A stretch of DNA of 23,000 bases from Symbiodinium natans (GCA_905221605.1 CAJNDS010001624.1:519501-542500), one strand, 5' to 3'. Counted from the first letter of the stretch, positions 1 to 7,645 are shown. The notes: generated by a model not told the origin, from the sequence alone. Numbers and translations are program-made.

Positions 1-145
1 GGTACCCGTTTTTGGGGTCCCTCTATGTAAGGGGGTTCTATTCTATTTGGGGTCTAAAGGGGGTATACACCCCTTATTTTAGGGCAATCCCCATTTTAAA
101 GAGAAGGGCTGAAAGCAAAATAATAGGAATCCCTAGACTCCTAGA

Positions 146-254
146 GGGTACCCTATGATAAGGGTGCCCGTTTTGGGGGGGGCTGATTTCTTTATAAGGA
201 AACTCCTAGACCCCCGCACAAAATCGCAAAAGGGTACCACTGGGCTAATATAGG
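146..254. mobile_element. Foldback/MITE-like element, family C (copy 1)
   Basis: This stretch aligns along its length with 21931-22046. Both run GGTACCC..., then an ATAAGGG(T/C)(G/A)CC block followed by GTTTTGGG, an ATAAGG block, and end in the identical 19-mer AAAAGGGTACCACTGGGCT. There is no coding potential. The ends are less obviously inverted here than in the second copy, so the boundaries are approximate. The neighbouring 1-145 bp has the same GGGG/CCCC-rich, TA-interrupted style and may be another decayed element. Confidence 0.55.
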
Positions 255-417
255 GGCCTGAATAATTTCAAGCTGGTTTTGGGGGGTTATTATAGTATCA
301 GTACAAAGGGACCCTAAGGGAATATTATTAGTAATTATTCCGACTCCTGTATTCCCAAGGAGGAAAAGGTCCTGGATGCCAAAGTTGCTTTGAGGACAAA
401 GTCGATGAGCGTCGCTA

Positions 418-558
418 TCCTGGGCTATTCCCCATAGCGGAGGCTTCGTCCCCCCGATGCGAGATTTGGGGATCTTGGGGTCTTCTTTTGCCTCCATGGC
501 TGGGGGGCGAACTGTCTCGGGCCGGTCCTTCGCCCCCTTGCGGCTGCTTGGCGCTCAT
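418..558 (-). CDS. Possible small ORF or first exon, unassigned
   Basis: A 46-codon open frame starts at the ATG at 558 (MSAKQPQGGEGPARDSSPPS...) and ends at a TAG near 418. It is hydrophilic and rich in Gly, Pro and Ser. An overlapping frame on the same strand (497 down to 192) is also open, so neither is secure. I do not recognise the product. It lies directly beside a telomere-like array at 569-658. Treat it as a candidate only. Confidence 0.15.
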
Positions 559-568
559 GGGGCTAGGC

Positions 569-658
569 CTGAACCCTGAACCCTAAACCCTAAACCCTCT
601 CGCCCTAAACCCTGAACCCTAAACCCTTAACCCTGAACCCTAAACCCTAAACCCTCTC
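569..658. repeat. Telomere-like array (CCCTAAA, with CCCTGAA variants)
   Basis: About ten heptamer units in CCCTAAA orientation are mixed with CCCTGAA variants and a short CTCGC interruption. The array ends in CCCTCTC, a junction also seen at 7378-7386. Unique sequence continues on both sides, so it is interstitial and not a chromosome end. Confidence 0.9.
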
Positions 659-960
659 GTAGGTCTCCCCCGTCAGGCAGCTCGGGGCCCCAGTTCATGC
701 CTAGGAGCGGGGCTTCGGGGGCTTTAGGAGTTAGTTTTTTTTTTGAAGTGTAGCGGCCTTGGGTTTAGGTTTAGGGTTTAGAGCTCGTAGGGTTAAGAGT
801 TTTTACTGGGTTTCAAGCCCTGTGGGGTTCATGTAACTTTATCAAGGGGTCTAGGCCTTTCGGGGTTCTTAGACCAGGTGTGAGGGATTTTGGTGGGCCC
901 TCCGGACAGGTTTTGTCGGGGCCGCGCGTCTGGATCTTTTTTCAATCATGACCAAAACCA

Positions 961-1094
961 TTCACCCCCAAAATCCTTAAACCCGACACCCGGACCCTAT
1001 AACGCTACACCCTGAACCCTAAACCCTGAAACGCTAAAACCCCGAACCCGAAATCGCCAAAACACTACACCCAAAAATCCTAAAACCCGAAACC
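961..1094. repeat. Degenerate telomere-like array
   Basis: Many diverged CCCTAAA-related units (CCTTAAA, CCCTGAA, CGCTAAA, CCCGAAA) occupy this interval. The divergence suggests an older array than the clean ones at 6.5 or 8.5 kb. It directly follows, in minus-strand sense, the candidate splice donor at 1098. Confidence 0.75.
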
Positions 1095-1098
1095 TTAC

Positions 1099-1172
1099 CT
1101 GGTCATCCATCAACGGGATGCGCTCTGGTAGATGCCCCCGAGGTGCAGATTGAGGACTTTGATCCAGCTGCC
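1099..1172 (-). CDS. Candidate exon, unassigned protein
   Basis: On the minus strand, an acceptor-like ATCAG precedes a 74 nt segment (2 nt plus 24 codons) that ends ...PERIPLMDDQ and is followed directly by the strong donor GTAAGG. The other two minus frames contain stops. The downstream 'intron' begins with the degenerate telomere-like array at 961-1094. No family is recognised. The donor is the best evidence. Confidence 0.35.
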
Positions 1173-1239
1173 CTGATCCTTGCCTCCGGGGTGTCAGGGG
1201 GATTCTCGGGTTGTCAGGGGCTTTGTTTGGGATCTGCCG

Positions 1240-1545
1240 CATTCATTATACGTAGGGTTTGGCTACGATTCTCAGTGGGCTAGGACCTCGGGGAAAAAAA
1301 AGGGTACTCATTCTGGTTCACTGTGCACGTCGAGCTCTAAGAAAGGAATTGGACCACGAGAGGTCTTAGAAGGGGCCCGCAGTATTCCCCGCCTTCCATT
1401 TCAAAGCAAAAGACCGCGATCAGCATGACCACCTTGTTGTGCGCTTGCAAGGTTGAACTACTGGGTTAACCGCGGGGGTTACATGGCTTTACAGGACTTC
1501 TATAGGGTTTCTTGAGGCATGGCATGCTTCATCTTGCAGCCAAGG
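1240..1545. other. Gene-free unique stretch
   Basis: No repeat array, palindromic element or convincing coding segment is seen here. An open frame crosses 1180-1428 on the plus strand, but its composition is unremarkable and no splice context is visible. Confidence 0.5.
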
Positions 1546-1550
1546 TGACA

Positions 1551-1625
1551 CTAAACCCTAAACCCTTTTGAAACCGGACTTGATGAAACCCTAGACCCTA
1601 AACCCTCAACCCTCAACCCTAAATC
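1551..1625. repeat. Telomere-like array (CCCTAAA, CCCTCAA variants)
   Basis: CTAAACCCTAAACCC is followed by CCCTAGA and CCCTCAA variants. The unit is the same 7 bp as in the longer arrays, interrupted by a short unique insert. Confidence 0.8.
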
Positions 1626-1701
1626 TTCTTCCAACCTTAGGATCAAACCCAAGGTCTGGTGCAGTTCAAAAGGCGTCGGCGCAGCCAGCAGTGACGGAGT
1701 A

Positions 1702-1749
1702 GCTCACCTCCTCTTGGGCACGAAGCGGGGGCGACAGGGGCCCTTCCAT
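1702..1749 (-). CDS. Possible first exon, unassigned
   Basis: The minus-strand ATG at 1749 opens a frame MEGPLSPPLRAQEE that reaches a GAG|GTGAGC donor-like site near 1701. It is short and has no recognisable domain. It is listed because the start codon and a consensus-like donor are in one frame. It could equally be chance. Confidence 0.2.
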
Positions 1750-1793
1750 GAAGTGAATTTTGCTCAAGTACATCTTGGGATGTAGTGGGATTT

Positions 1794-1865
1794 AGGGTTG
1801 GGGGGGGGGTCTAAGGATGGTTGGGTTCAGGTTCAGGGTTCAGGGTTTAGACTTCAGGGTTTGTG
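1794..1865. repeat. Degenerate TTTAGGG/TTCAGGG array with poly-G
   Basis: TTTAGGG and TTCAGGG units lie in G-rich orientation on the plus strand and include a 10-G run near 1801. Further scattered units (GGGTTTCGGGCTTCGGG) continue to about 1990. Confidence 0.7.
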
Positions 1866-2249
1866 GGGTTGGGAGTTTAGTGACCGAGGTTAGGTGTATG
1901 CTGTGGTTTTAGGCTTTGTGGCTTCCACTCGCGCGCTTGCGCAGGGTTCAGGGTTTCGGGCTTCGGGATGTTTACGGTTTAGGGCTTCGGGATGCCAATG
2001 TTGAAGTCAGAAAGTGCAAGGTCCGCTTTGAACTGCCCACTTTTTTAGGTTGTGAGTCCCACAGATTCATTCCCATACTCCGCTGAAATCAATTTCCTAA
2101 AGTTCTACTTGGCATTGGCGCCGGTGAACTTGACACCCCCGAGTCTTTGCACAAAAGCCCTGAACCCCTACCCGAAAAGGTCAGGGCGCTGGGCATCGTT
2201 GGTCCAGAAGCTGGGGTGTCGTAAGGAACAGGCCTGCCTTGGAAGCGGG

Positions 2250-2292
2250 TTGTTAGGTTTAGGGTTTAGGTTTAAGGTTTGGGTTTTAGGGC
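2250..2292. repeat. Short degenerate TTTAGGG array
   Basis: Five to six G-rich telomere-like units with single-base losses (TTTAGG, TTTAAGG) lie in unique sequence. Confidence 0.7.
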
Positions 2293-2545
2293 TTCCGGTA
2301 TGAGTGTAACAGAGTGAAAATGGGACAGGCGGCCCTACATCACCACAGCCAGATGTTGCAAACGGTTTAGGGCATTAGGTTGTTCTAAATAAGTAGGATC
2401 CACTCTTATGGGTGCTTGTATAACTGTACAAGGAGCCTAGACTTGTGTTTATCACACAAAGGCTCGTGTAGAGGCTCGAGATTTTTGGGGGCTTCGCCAA
2501 GCTCGTGGAGTCCAGACAAGTGCGAAGCCCAAATGCTCAAGCATT

Positions 2546-2692
2546 GTGGGGTGTTCCCCCCCATACTTACAGCCCTTAATAGGGGTTATAATAGGGGGGG
2601 GGGGGTACTATAATCCCTGAAAGTATCCCTAACAAGGAGCTGTCAGTAGCATAATCCCTATATATCCCTATTCAGGACTGCGAGTAGTGTTT
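2546..2692. mobile_element. Decayed foldback element, family A
   Basis: The left arm (GGGTGTTCCCCCC, then ACTTACAGCCCTTAATAGGG and TTATAATAGGG) matches the left arm of the clear family A copies. On the right there are two related tracts, CCCTAACAAGGAGCTGTCAGTAG and CCCTATTCAGGACTGCGAGTAG, both like the family right arm CCCTATTAAGGACTGTTAGTA. This suggests an internal duplication or nested copy. A 12-G run (2594-2605) lies in the centre. Confidence 0.55.
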
Positions 2693-2782
2693 CCTAGATT
2701 TGAGCAGGCTGAAGATTTTGGCACCGGTTGGTAGGATTGGCACCACGGCGGCGACACAGCTGACTGCGCCCACGATTTGCAT
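2672..2782 (-). CDS. Possible hydrophobic exon, unassigned
   Basis: An open frame from the ATG at 2782 reads MQIVGAVSCVAAVVPILPTG then a short basic tail (KSRK). This is a plausible single membrane-spanning segment of about 20 residues followed by positive charges. It lies between two foldback elements (2546-2692 and 2772-2883) and overlaps their edges, so the ends of the open frame are not reliable. No family is recognised. Confidence 0.25.
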   Translation of the reverse strand: MQIVGAVSCVAAVVPILPTGAKIFSLLKSRKHYSQS

Positions 2783-2883
2783 AAGAACCCCCCCCAAAAA
2801 AAGAGAAACATATTCTTCCTTGTAAGGGTAGTATAGGGAGTATTGTTCTGTTTTTTTGGGGGTGGGGTTCTTCAGCAAACGGT
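2772..2883. mobile_element. Foldback/MITE-like element, family F (copy 1)
   Basis: The ends form an imperfect inverted repeat: TTTGCATAAGAACCCC on the left against the complement of GGGGTTCTTCAGCAAA on the right (14 of 16). The core, read in reverse, contains CTCCCTATACTACCCTTA, matching the core of the second copy at 14848-14954. No target-site duplication is obvious. No ORF is specific to it. Confidence 0.65.
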
Positions 2884-3000
2884 AGGTGTACCGTAAACTC
2901 AGCGGGCGTTTCGTTTCTACTTCCAGGCTAGGATGGCCCTTAAACAGCTCTGAAATATATTCCTAAATTTATATGATCCTCTTAAACCCAATAGGACAAA

Positions 3001-3309
3001 ATGCCCCAAGGGCCAGGAAGGTCTTTCAAGCAAACACCTGCCCCACAAAGACCCATCGCAGGCAGGGCTCGAAAAAGGCGAAGAGAATCACTGCCGTGCC
3101 CATCATTGATGACATCATCGCGGCAACTTGAACTCCCTGAGGTAGGAAAAGGCTCAGGCTGTTGGTTGCCATGTGCAGCCATCTTCATGCTCTACAGTGC
3201 GGTTGCCTTGTGGGGTACCTTAATATCCCAGACCCCTAAAAGGATCCAAAAAGTAGAACCTCTAACTAGTACCCTGTACGACTACTGGATCATTCTTGGG
3301 AACCCTTAA
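3001..3309 (+). CDS. Unassigned ORF (102 codons), weak
   Basis: The frame runs from an ATG at 3001 into the family D foldback at 3221, so its C-terminal third would be transposon-derived. An alternative plus frame reads ...KKAKRITAVPIIDDIIAAT and stops at about 3134. The minus strand is open too (3188-2982). Three open frames over one segment mean none can be chosen without expression data. Confidence 0.15.
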   Translation: MPQGPGRSFKQTPAPQRPIAGRARKRRRESLPCPSLMTSSRQLELPEVGKGSGCWLPCAAIFMLYSAVALWGTLISQTPKRIQKVEPLTSTLYDYWIILGNP

Positions 3310-3349
3310 GGGGATCTACCTTTTGGATCCTCCCAGGGGTCTGGGATAA
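3221..3349. mobile_element. Foldback/MITE-like element, family D
   Basis: There is a long terminal inverted repeat. The left end reads ATCCCAGACCCCT, then AGGATCCAAAAAGTAGA. The right end reads TCTACCTTTTGGATCCT, then CCCAGGGGTCTGGGAT. About 30 of 34 positions pair, and the central spacer is about 60 bp. Only one copy was found in the window. No clear target-site duplication is visible. Confidence 0.75.
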
Positions 3350-3381
3350 GGGGCTGTGCTACAATGCGGGCTCCACCAGGA

Positions 3382-3407
3382 GTTTAGGGTTTAGGGTTTA
3401 GGGTCTA
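3382..3407. repeat. Short TTTAGGG array
   Basis: Three and a half clean TTTAGGG units in unique sequence. Confidence 0.8.
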
Positions 3408-3547
3408 GAAGCTGTGAAGGAAATCAGCAAATGCGCGGTGCGAGCCTGGTGAGACACCCAGAGCCCGAACAGTCTACACTTCGATTCATCTAAGGCTCGT
3501 GATCCCATGGGTGCAAAGGGGCTCGTGACTATGAAGCATATACCTTA

Positions 3548-3652
3548 TACATATATATATATATGTATGTCTGTATGTATGTATGTGTGTATGTATGTAT
3601 GTATGTATGTATGTATGTATGTATGTATGTATGTATGTATGTATGTATGTAT
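3548..3652. repeat. (TA)n and (TATG)n microsatellite
   Basis: A run of alternating TA (about 3550-3564) passes into about 20 TATG units with one TCTG and one TGTG variant. A frame through it (MYVCMYVC...) is a repeat artefact, not a protein. Confidence 0.95.
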
Positions 3653-3748
3653 GCACGTTTTATGCACCTAAAAAAAAAATTATACATACCTTACATATAC
3701 CTACAATGTAATCCTTATATATATATATATACACACTACCTGAAGCAT

Positions 3749-3786
3749 ACCCTAAACCCTAAACCCTCAACCCCAAACCCTAAAAC
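3749..3786. repeat. Short CCCTAAA array
   Basis: Five to six units including CCCTCAA and CCCCAAA variants, following a second TA run at 3717-3732. Confidence 0.8.
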
Positions 3787-3816
3787 CACCTAATGGAGGC
3801 TCTCTGAGAACCTTAC

Positions 3817-3889
3817 GCCTCAGGTCGCGCCTGGGAGGCGCCCACATCGGCAGTGTACTCCCAGAACCTCGGATGGCCATGCGGGTCAT
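3817..3889 (-). CDS. Candidate exon next to the long array, unassigned
   Basis: A minus-strand segment ends in ...GAGGC followed by the donor GTAAGG (3811-3816). One frame reads ...GHPRFWEYTADVGASQARPE, which has protein-like composition. A second frame starts at the ATG at 3889 (MTRMAIRGSG...). Its upstream side is the telomere-like array beginning at 3893, whose C-rich strand offers no AG acceptor, so a first exon starting at the ATG is also possible. Frame not settled. Confidence 0.3.
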
Positions 3890-3892
3890 GGG

Positions 3893-4058
3893 TGGGTTTG
3901 GGGTTTGGGGTTTGGGGTTTGGGGTTTGGGGTTTGGGGTTTAGGGTTTAGGGTTTAGGGTTTAGGGTTTAGGGTTTAGGGTTTAGGGTTTAGGGTGTAGG
4001 GTTTAGGGTTTAGGGTTTAGGGTTTAGGGTTTAGGGTTTAGGGTTTCGGGTTTAGGGC
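3893..4058. repeat. Long array: TTTGGGG block followed by TTTAGGG block
   Basis: About six TTTGGGG units are followed without a break by about 17 mostly perfect TTTAGGG units, with single TGTAGGG and TTTCGGG variants. It is the longest array in the window. The sharp switch from one homogeneous variant to another indicates local spread of variants by slippage or unequal exchange. Confidence 0.95.
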
Positions 4059-4079
4059 GTACCCTACACGCCAAGGGCT

Positions 4080-4490
4080 CTTCTATAGAGATCCACCCCA
4101 AAAAAGGGGCCCTCAGAATCAGTTAGATTGGTCCCGACGTGCATCAAGGATCCTAGTAGCGCCCCCCCTGCCCGTAGCAAACAAAGGGAGGATCCTGTTA
4201 GGGAGAAGGCCGGCTCCTCACCCTAGAGGGTCACGTGCACCCCCTTCTGTCGGGCTCCGCTTTAACCTCCGGATGGACTAAAAGAAACCTCGGCACACCC
4301 TCGACAAACCTCATGACAACGAGGCATCAATCACTCACACGAGCACGGGCGAGAATCTCGGTACAGGTTTGCAAGTGAGAAGAGACTCCGCAAGTGTCCA
4401 CACGTGCACACGAGCAACACAACGCTGCCCCAAGCCAGACATCACGTTCGCAGGGTTTGGGAGTTCGGGGCGCAGATCGTGTCGGCACAG
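4080..4490. other. Gene-free unique stretch
   Basis: GC-rich unique sequence without a recognisable coding segment, foldback or array. Confidence 0.5.
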
Positions 4491-4492
4491 TG

Positions 4493-4532
4493 CTTGGGGT
4501 TTAGGGCTAGGCTTTAGGGTTTAGGGCTTAGG
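4493..4532. repeat. Short degenerate TTTAGGG array
   Basis: TTTAGGG, CTTTAGGG and CTTAGGG units in G-rich orientation. Confidence 0.7.
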
Positions 4533-4773
4533 GTCTCAATCGAAAAGGCGACAGCTCCGCGAGCTGCCAAAGCTTCTGTCAGGCTCCAAGGGGCCACCAA
4601 GACGCGGTTTGGTCGCACACGTCCCAGGCGAAGAGGACGGTGAAGTAAGCAATGCTAAACTTCCTGTGTCATATTGTTGTCTTGTTATATTGTTGTAATA
4701 ATATGTCTATATATTCATATACATATATGTGTATATACATTGAAATGCTCAACTTCTTGCTTTCAGCACTGCC

Positions 4774-4793
4774 GGGGGGGGGGGGGGGGGGGG
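4774..4793. repeat. Poly-G tract (20 G)
   Basis: An uninterrupted run of 20 G on the plus strand. A glycine run in the frames crossing it is an artefact. Confidence 0.95.
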
Positions 4794-4899
4794 TCATTAT
4801 GTTCTCATGTTGGTAGTGTGTCATATTGCTATGTTGATATAATGTTGCATTGTTATATTTTGTAACACGATATATGTATATACACGCAAAACGCCACAC

Positions 4900-4924
4900 T
4901 TACTGGCGATATATACATATATAC

Positions 4925-4968
<44 letters not shown>

Positions 4969-5040
4969 GTATGTATGTAGTATGTATGCATGCATGGATG
5001 TATGTATGTATGTATGTATGTGTGTAGGTATGTATTGTAA
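4900..5040. repeat. TA and TATG microsatellites
   Basis: About 40 bp of alternating AT (4926-4965) is followed by TATG/CATG units (4967-5035). The same TA-to-TATG progression occurs at 3548-3652. Open frames here are repeat artefacts. Confidence 0.95.
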
Positions 5041-5438
5041 TATATTGTTATCTTGCTATGATGTTGTTGTATTGTTCTGTTACTACACCATTCTCAGGCT
5101 GTAGGGTGGTTTGGATGCAGCAGACGTTCCAGCTCTGCATGCGCAGCTGTCGTGCCACAAGGTGACCTATATAGTTGGGATAGCTGATGTTTTTTAGCAG
5201 ATCCCCTCATCCAAAGCCGAAGCAACGTCTCCAGCCTCCCTAAACCCTAAACCCCAAACCCTACACCCCAGCCCGACCTCTGCGAAGAAAGGTGCTCTTT
5301 GCGGCAGCGCTGGGTCTGCGCGACGATGCAGGCCTCAGTTCATCTCCAAATGGGGGTAACCCTGATAGACCCTGCAGCCGCAAAACTACGCCGATACCAT
5401 GGGAAATTTGCGGGCGTATAGATACATTTACCAGCCCC

Positions 5439-5543
5439 ACATGGGGGTTTACGATAATAAGGGACCCCTAATATAGACTCCTAAATAGTAGGAGCCCCCT
5501 AAAAAAGGACCCAACAGGCACCCCTATTTTCGTAAACCCCACA
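5439..5543. mobile_element. Foldback/MITE-like element, family B (copy 1)
   Basis: The termini are inverted: GGGGGTTTACGATAATAAGGG on the left and CCCCTATTTTCGTAAACCCC on the right. Its reverse complement aligns through its core with the element at 6812-6914 (shared TTGGGTCCTT and GTCTATATTAGGGGTCCC-type blocks). The octamer CCCCACAT lies at both edges, but it overlaps the inverted repeat, so it is not a secure target-site duplication. Confidence 0.8.
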
Positions 5544-5567
5544 TTCGAAAGGCAATCCCGCACAAGG

Positions 5568-5597
5568 GCAACCCTAAACCCTAAACCCTAAACCCTC
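5568..5597. repeat. Short CCCTAAA array
   Basis: Four units ending in CCCTCTG beside a coding-like segment. Confidence 0.85.
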
Positions 5598-5680
5598 TGC
5601 CAAGGCTGCTGCGAAGCCGGTAGATGCGAAGATGAGGAGCCTTGGCGCACTTTCATCCCAGAGGTGGCAGGTGGCACGTG
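5598..5680 (+). CDS. Possible exon, unassigned
   Basis: The plus frame reads AKAAAKPVDAKMRSLGAL..., lying exactly between two CCCTAAA arrays (5568-5597 and 5683-5735). The Ala/Lys-rich composition is protein-like, but no domain is recognisable and the splice sites are ambiguous. Confidence 0.2.
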
Positions 5681-5682
5681 GC

Positions 5683-5735
5683 CCAAACCCTAACCCTAAA
5701 CCCTAAACCCATAAACCCATAAACCCTAAAAACAA
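5683..5735. repeat. CCCTAAA array with CCCATAAA variants
   Basis: Seven units, two of them lengthened to eight bases (CCCATAAA). Confidence 0.85.
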
Positions 5736-5756
5736 TCCCTAAATCCTAAAGTAAAG

Positions 5757-5860
5757 GTTGGGATGTTCGACTTGATACTACCAGCCCTTGATAGAGATTA
5801 TAGTATGCCCCCTATTAGAATCCCTCTGAAGGGCTGTTAGTCTAAAGGGGGGAACATCCT
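5757..5860. mobile_element. Foldback/MITE-like element, family A, with 9-bp target duplication
   Basis: The left end is GTTGGGATGTTC and the right end is GGGGGGAACATCCT, with inner arms CCAGCCCTTGATAGAG and CTGAAGGGCTGTTAG. The whole element can fold into one long imperfect hairpin. It is flanked by AAAGTAAAG on both sides (5748-5756 and 5861-5869). A 9-bp duplication is typical of Mutator-type elements. It has no coding capacity, so any transposase must be supplied from elsewhere. Confidence 0.88.
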
Positions 5861-5978
5861 AAAGTAAAGTTTAGGGTTCATAAAGGGGTTTAGGGGCTGA
5901 GGGTTCGTGGTCGCAAAATGGCTCCAAGAGTTCAGCTGCTCTTGCGGGTTCAGCACGGTTAGGGTTTGAGAACTTGAG

Positions 5979-6080
5979 GTAGGGATGTTCCCCCTTATTC
6001 TAACAATCCTTAATAGGGGCTAGGTTAGGGGTACTATAATCCCTATTAAGGACTGTTTAGTATAAGAGGGAACGTCCCAG
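5979..6080. mobile_element. Foldback/MITE-like element, family A
   Basis: The arms AGGGATGTTCCCCCTTATTCTAACAATCCTTAATAGGG and CCCTATTAAGGACTGTTTAGTATAAGAGGGAACGTCCC pair almost throughout. The flanks AACTTGAGG and GGTTTGAGG agree at 7 of 9 positions, so a target duplication may have decayed. It lies only about 120 bp from the previous family A copy. Confidence 0.85.
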
Positions 6081-6146
6081 GGTTTGAGGGTTGCTAAACC
6101 ACGAGCCAGGCACTTTCAGGGGCAGTACTCGTGTGCTGCTCTTTTC

Positions 6147-6183
6147 CCTAAATCCTAAACCCTAAACCACAAACCCTAAACCC
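6147..6183. repeat. Short degenerate CCCTAAA array
   Basis: CCCTAAA, CCACAAA and CCCTAAA units before unique sequence. Confidence 0.75.
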
Positions 6184-6184
6184 A

Positions 6185-6545
6185 GTCTCTCTCTCCGTCC
6201 CTTATTCTCCCCCAATGTCCCCCTCCTCAAGGATGATCAGTAAGGTAAACGAGCATTCTCGAGCCCCTACTGCCATCGAACCTCATAATCCCGCTATAGG
6301 CAGCAGAAAGCCGAGAAACATATTCTCAAACAACTCAGGCCCAGGAACGGCACCAAGACATTGGGATAGAAGAGGTCCACGTCACAGCAGGTTAGCAGAT
6401 CAGTGCTGCCACAAAAGCCTCTGGGCTCTATAGGAATTCGAGGCTCAGCGTAGTTCATGCAGTTCTTGATGCCCGTTGTTGCTTCCTCGTCCCTTGCACC
6501 TGTTCTGAGGCCTTACGGATTCATGGCGGTCTCAAGCCCTCACAG
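6185..6545. other. Unique stretch with one unassigned 72-codon ORF
   Basis: A plus-strand frame 6215-6433 (MSPSSRMISKVNEHSRAPTA...) is open from an ATG to a TAG. It is basic and low in hydrophobic residues, and I see no domain. It may be chance. Confidence 0.25.
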
Positions 6546-6547
6546 CC

Positions 6548-6660
6548 TCAACCCTAAACCCTAAACCCTAAACCCTAAACCCTAAACCCTAAACCCTAAA
6601 CCCTAAACCCTAAACCCTAAACCCTAAACCCTAAACCCTAACCCTAAACCCTAAACCCTC
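6548..6660. repeat. Long, clean CCCTAAA array
   Basis: About 16 nearly perfect units with one shortened CCCTAA. Its right end (CCCTCAACCACCCCAACTC) is shared with the array at 8452-8575. Confidence 0.97.
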
Positions 6661-6672
6661 AACCACCCCAAC

Positions 6673-6762
6673 TCTGTCAGCGCCTGAGGCGCAGCTGAAG
6701 CGCTCAGCTGATGCCTTCTGCGTGTAGCCCTCGCAGTGGCGCGGGGGGATGTCCACAAGCAT
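6673..6762 (-). CDS. Candidate exon of a Cys-containing protein
   Basis: The minus-strand ATG at 6762 opens MLVDIPPRHCEGYTQKASAE... and the frame runs through ...FSCASGADR to a donor GTTGGGGTGG at 6672. The C-x-G-Y-T ... F-S-C spacing is like short extracellular disulphide modules, but 30 residues are too few for a family call. The donor and following bases are identical to those after the exon at 8574, and both introns then enter a telomere-like array. This shared junction is the main reason to regard both as real exons. Confidence 0.45.
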
Positions 6763-6775
6763 GCAGATATGGGGG

Positions 6776-6811
6776 TATAGGGTTTAGGGTTTAGGGTTTC
6801 GGGTTTAGGGT
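6776..6811. repeat. TTTAGGG array abutting a foldback
   Basis: Five units including TTTCGGG run straight into the family B element that starts at 6812. Confidence 0.9.
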
Positions 6812-6914
6812 TTACGGTTTACCATATTAGGGGTACCTTCTTGGGTCCTTATTATAAGTGGATCCGACTATCTGGGGTCTATTTTAGGGGTCCCCTGTTT
6901 TCGTAAACCCCCAT
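6812..6914. mobile_element. Foldback/MITE-like element, family B (copy 2)
   Basis: This is an inverted-orientation copy of 5439-5543. It shares TTTAC...ATTAGGGGT at the left, TTGGGTCCTT in the core, and TTTTCGTAAACCCCCAT at the right end. The left end is partly merged with the preceding telomere-like array. Confidence 0.78.
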
Positions 6915-7115
6915 ATGATACGAGCATGCCTGACAAGGCCTCATGAAGGTCAATAAACCCTAAACCAAGTACACTGGAACTGCCGCTGGCTGTCAAGTTC
7001 ATAGTCAGGAAGCTATTCATGGGCTCGGAGCTTCCGTCCTTCGTCTTCAGTAAAGCGAAGAATCCCAGAAAAGCCTCCTAGCTTGCAAGGGCTTGTAGAA
7101 GATGCCGTACTGCTG

Positions 7116-7180
7116 TACCCTAACCCTAAACCCTAAACCCTAAACCCTAAACCCTAAACCCTAGACCCTAGACCCTTTCT
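7116..7180. repeat. CCCTAAA array with CCCTAGA end units
   Basis: About eight units; the last two read CCCTAGA. Confidence 0.92.
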
Positions 7181-7265
7181 GCACTTGTCTGATGTCTAAG
7201 CCCATAAGCTCTAAACCCTACACCCTAACTCCTTTTTCGAACCCAGGCTTCTCTCCTTGCAGAGT

Positions 7266-7384
7266 CCTAAACCCTAAACCCTAAACCCTAAACCCTAAAC
7301 CCTAAACCCGAAGCCCTAAACCCTAAACCCTAAACCCTAAACCCTAAACCCGAAGCCCTAAACAACCCTAAACCCTAAACCCTC
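7266..7384. repeat. Long CCCTAAA array with repeated CCCGAAG variant
   Basis: About 16 units. CCCGAAGCCCTAAA occurs twice about 42 bp apart, so a higher-order unit of roughly six heptamers has been duplicated. The array ends in CCCTCTC next to a coding-like segment. Confidence 0.93.
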
Positions 7385-7452
7385 TCTTCGAGCACAGAAG
7401 GCCTCAGGGCACTCGAAGTCGACGCAGCTCCGGAGGCAGCAGGAGAGGCGAC
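7385..7452 (-). CDS. Candidate exon with C-V-D-F-E-C-P motif
   Basis: On the minus strand, an acceptor TTCTTCCAG is followed by 2 nt and 22 codons: RLSCCLRSCVDFECPEAF..., then an array-side GTTTAG. It resembles the exon at 8574-8650 (...MCFDFDCPGKSQ...): both are about 70 nt, both start in the same phase, and both carry C-x-D-F-[DE]-C-P. The plus strand is also open here (SSTEGLRALEVDAAPEAAGE...), but the similarity to the second exon favours the minus strand. The protein family is not recognised. Confidence 0.4.
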
Positions 7453-7483
7453 CTGGAAGAACTTCTTTGCAGGATGAGGGTTT

Positions 7484-7535
7484 AGGGTTTTTTTTCCCAT
7501 GTAGGGTTTAGGGTTTAGGGTTTAAGGGTTTGGGC
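7484..7535. repeat. TTTAGGG array interrupted by poly-T
   Basis: Two units, then a run of T and a short insert, then four more units. Confidence 0.88.
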
Positions 7536-7540
7536 TTCTT

Positions 7541-7645
7541 GCTTATAAGACCCCTAGATCGGGTTAGAAGGATTCTAAATTGGGCTATAAGTCCCTTAAG
7601 TATAGTTTGTATAGTAAGGGGGCCGCTCCTTGTAGGGCTTATGTA
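7541..7645. mobile_element. MITE-like element, family E (copy 1)
   Basis: It aligns with the reverse complement of 19684-19785 over about 65 bp: an ATTCTA(A/G)ATT block, then AAGTCCCTTAA, then AGTAAGGG and CTCCTTGTAGG. Terminal inversion is weak in this copy. It directly follows a telomere-like array. Confidence 0.6.

Noticed and set aside
192-497. 101-codon minus-strand frame
   Set aside because: It crosses the family C element and has no coding-like composition; a second frame on the same strand is equally open.
3563-3793. Open frame of repeated Met-Tyr-Val-Cys
   Set aside because: It is the translation of a TATG microsatellite and ends in a telomere-like array; there is no sign of selection on protein.
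4674-5104. Open frames with Gly and Tyr/Ile runs on both strands
   Set aside because: They read through the 20-G tract and the TA/TATG microsatellites; repeat artefacts.
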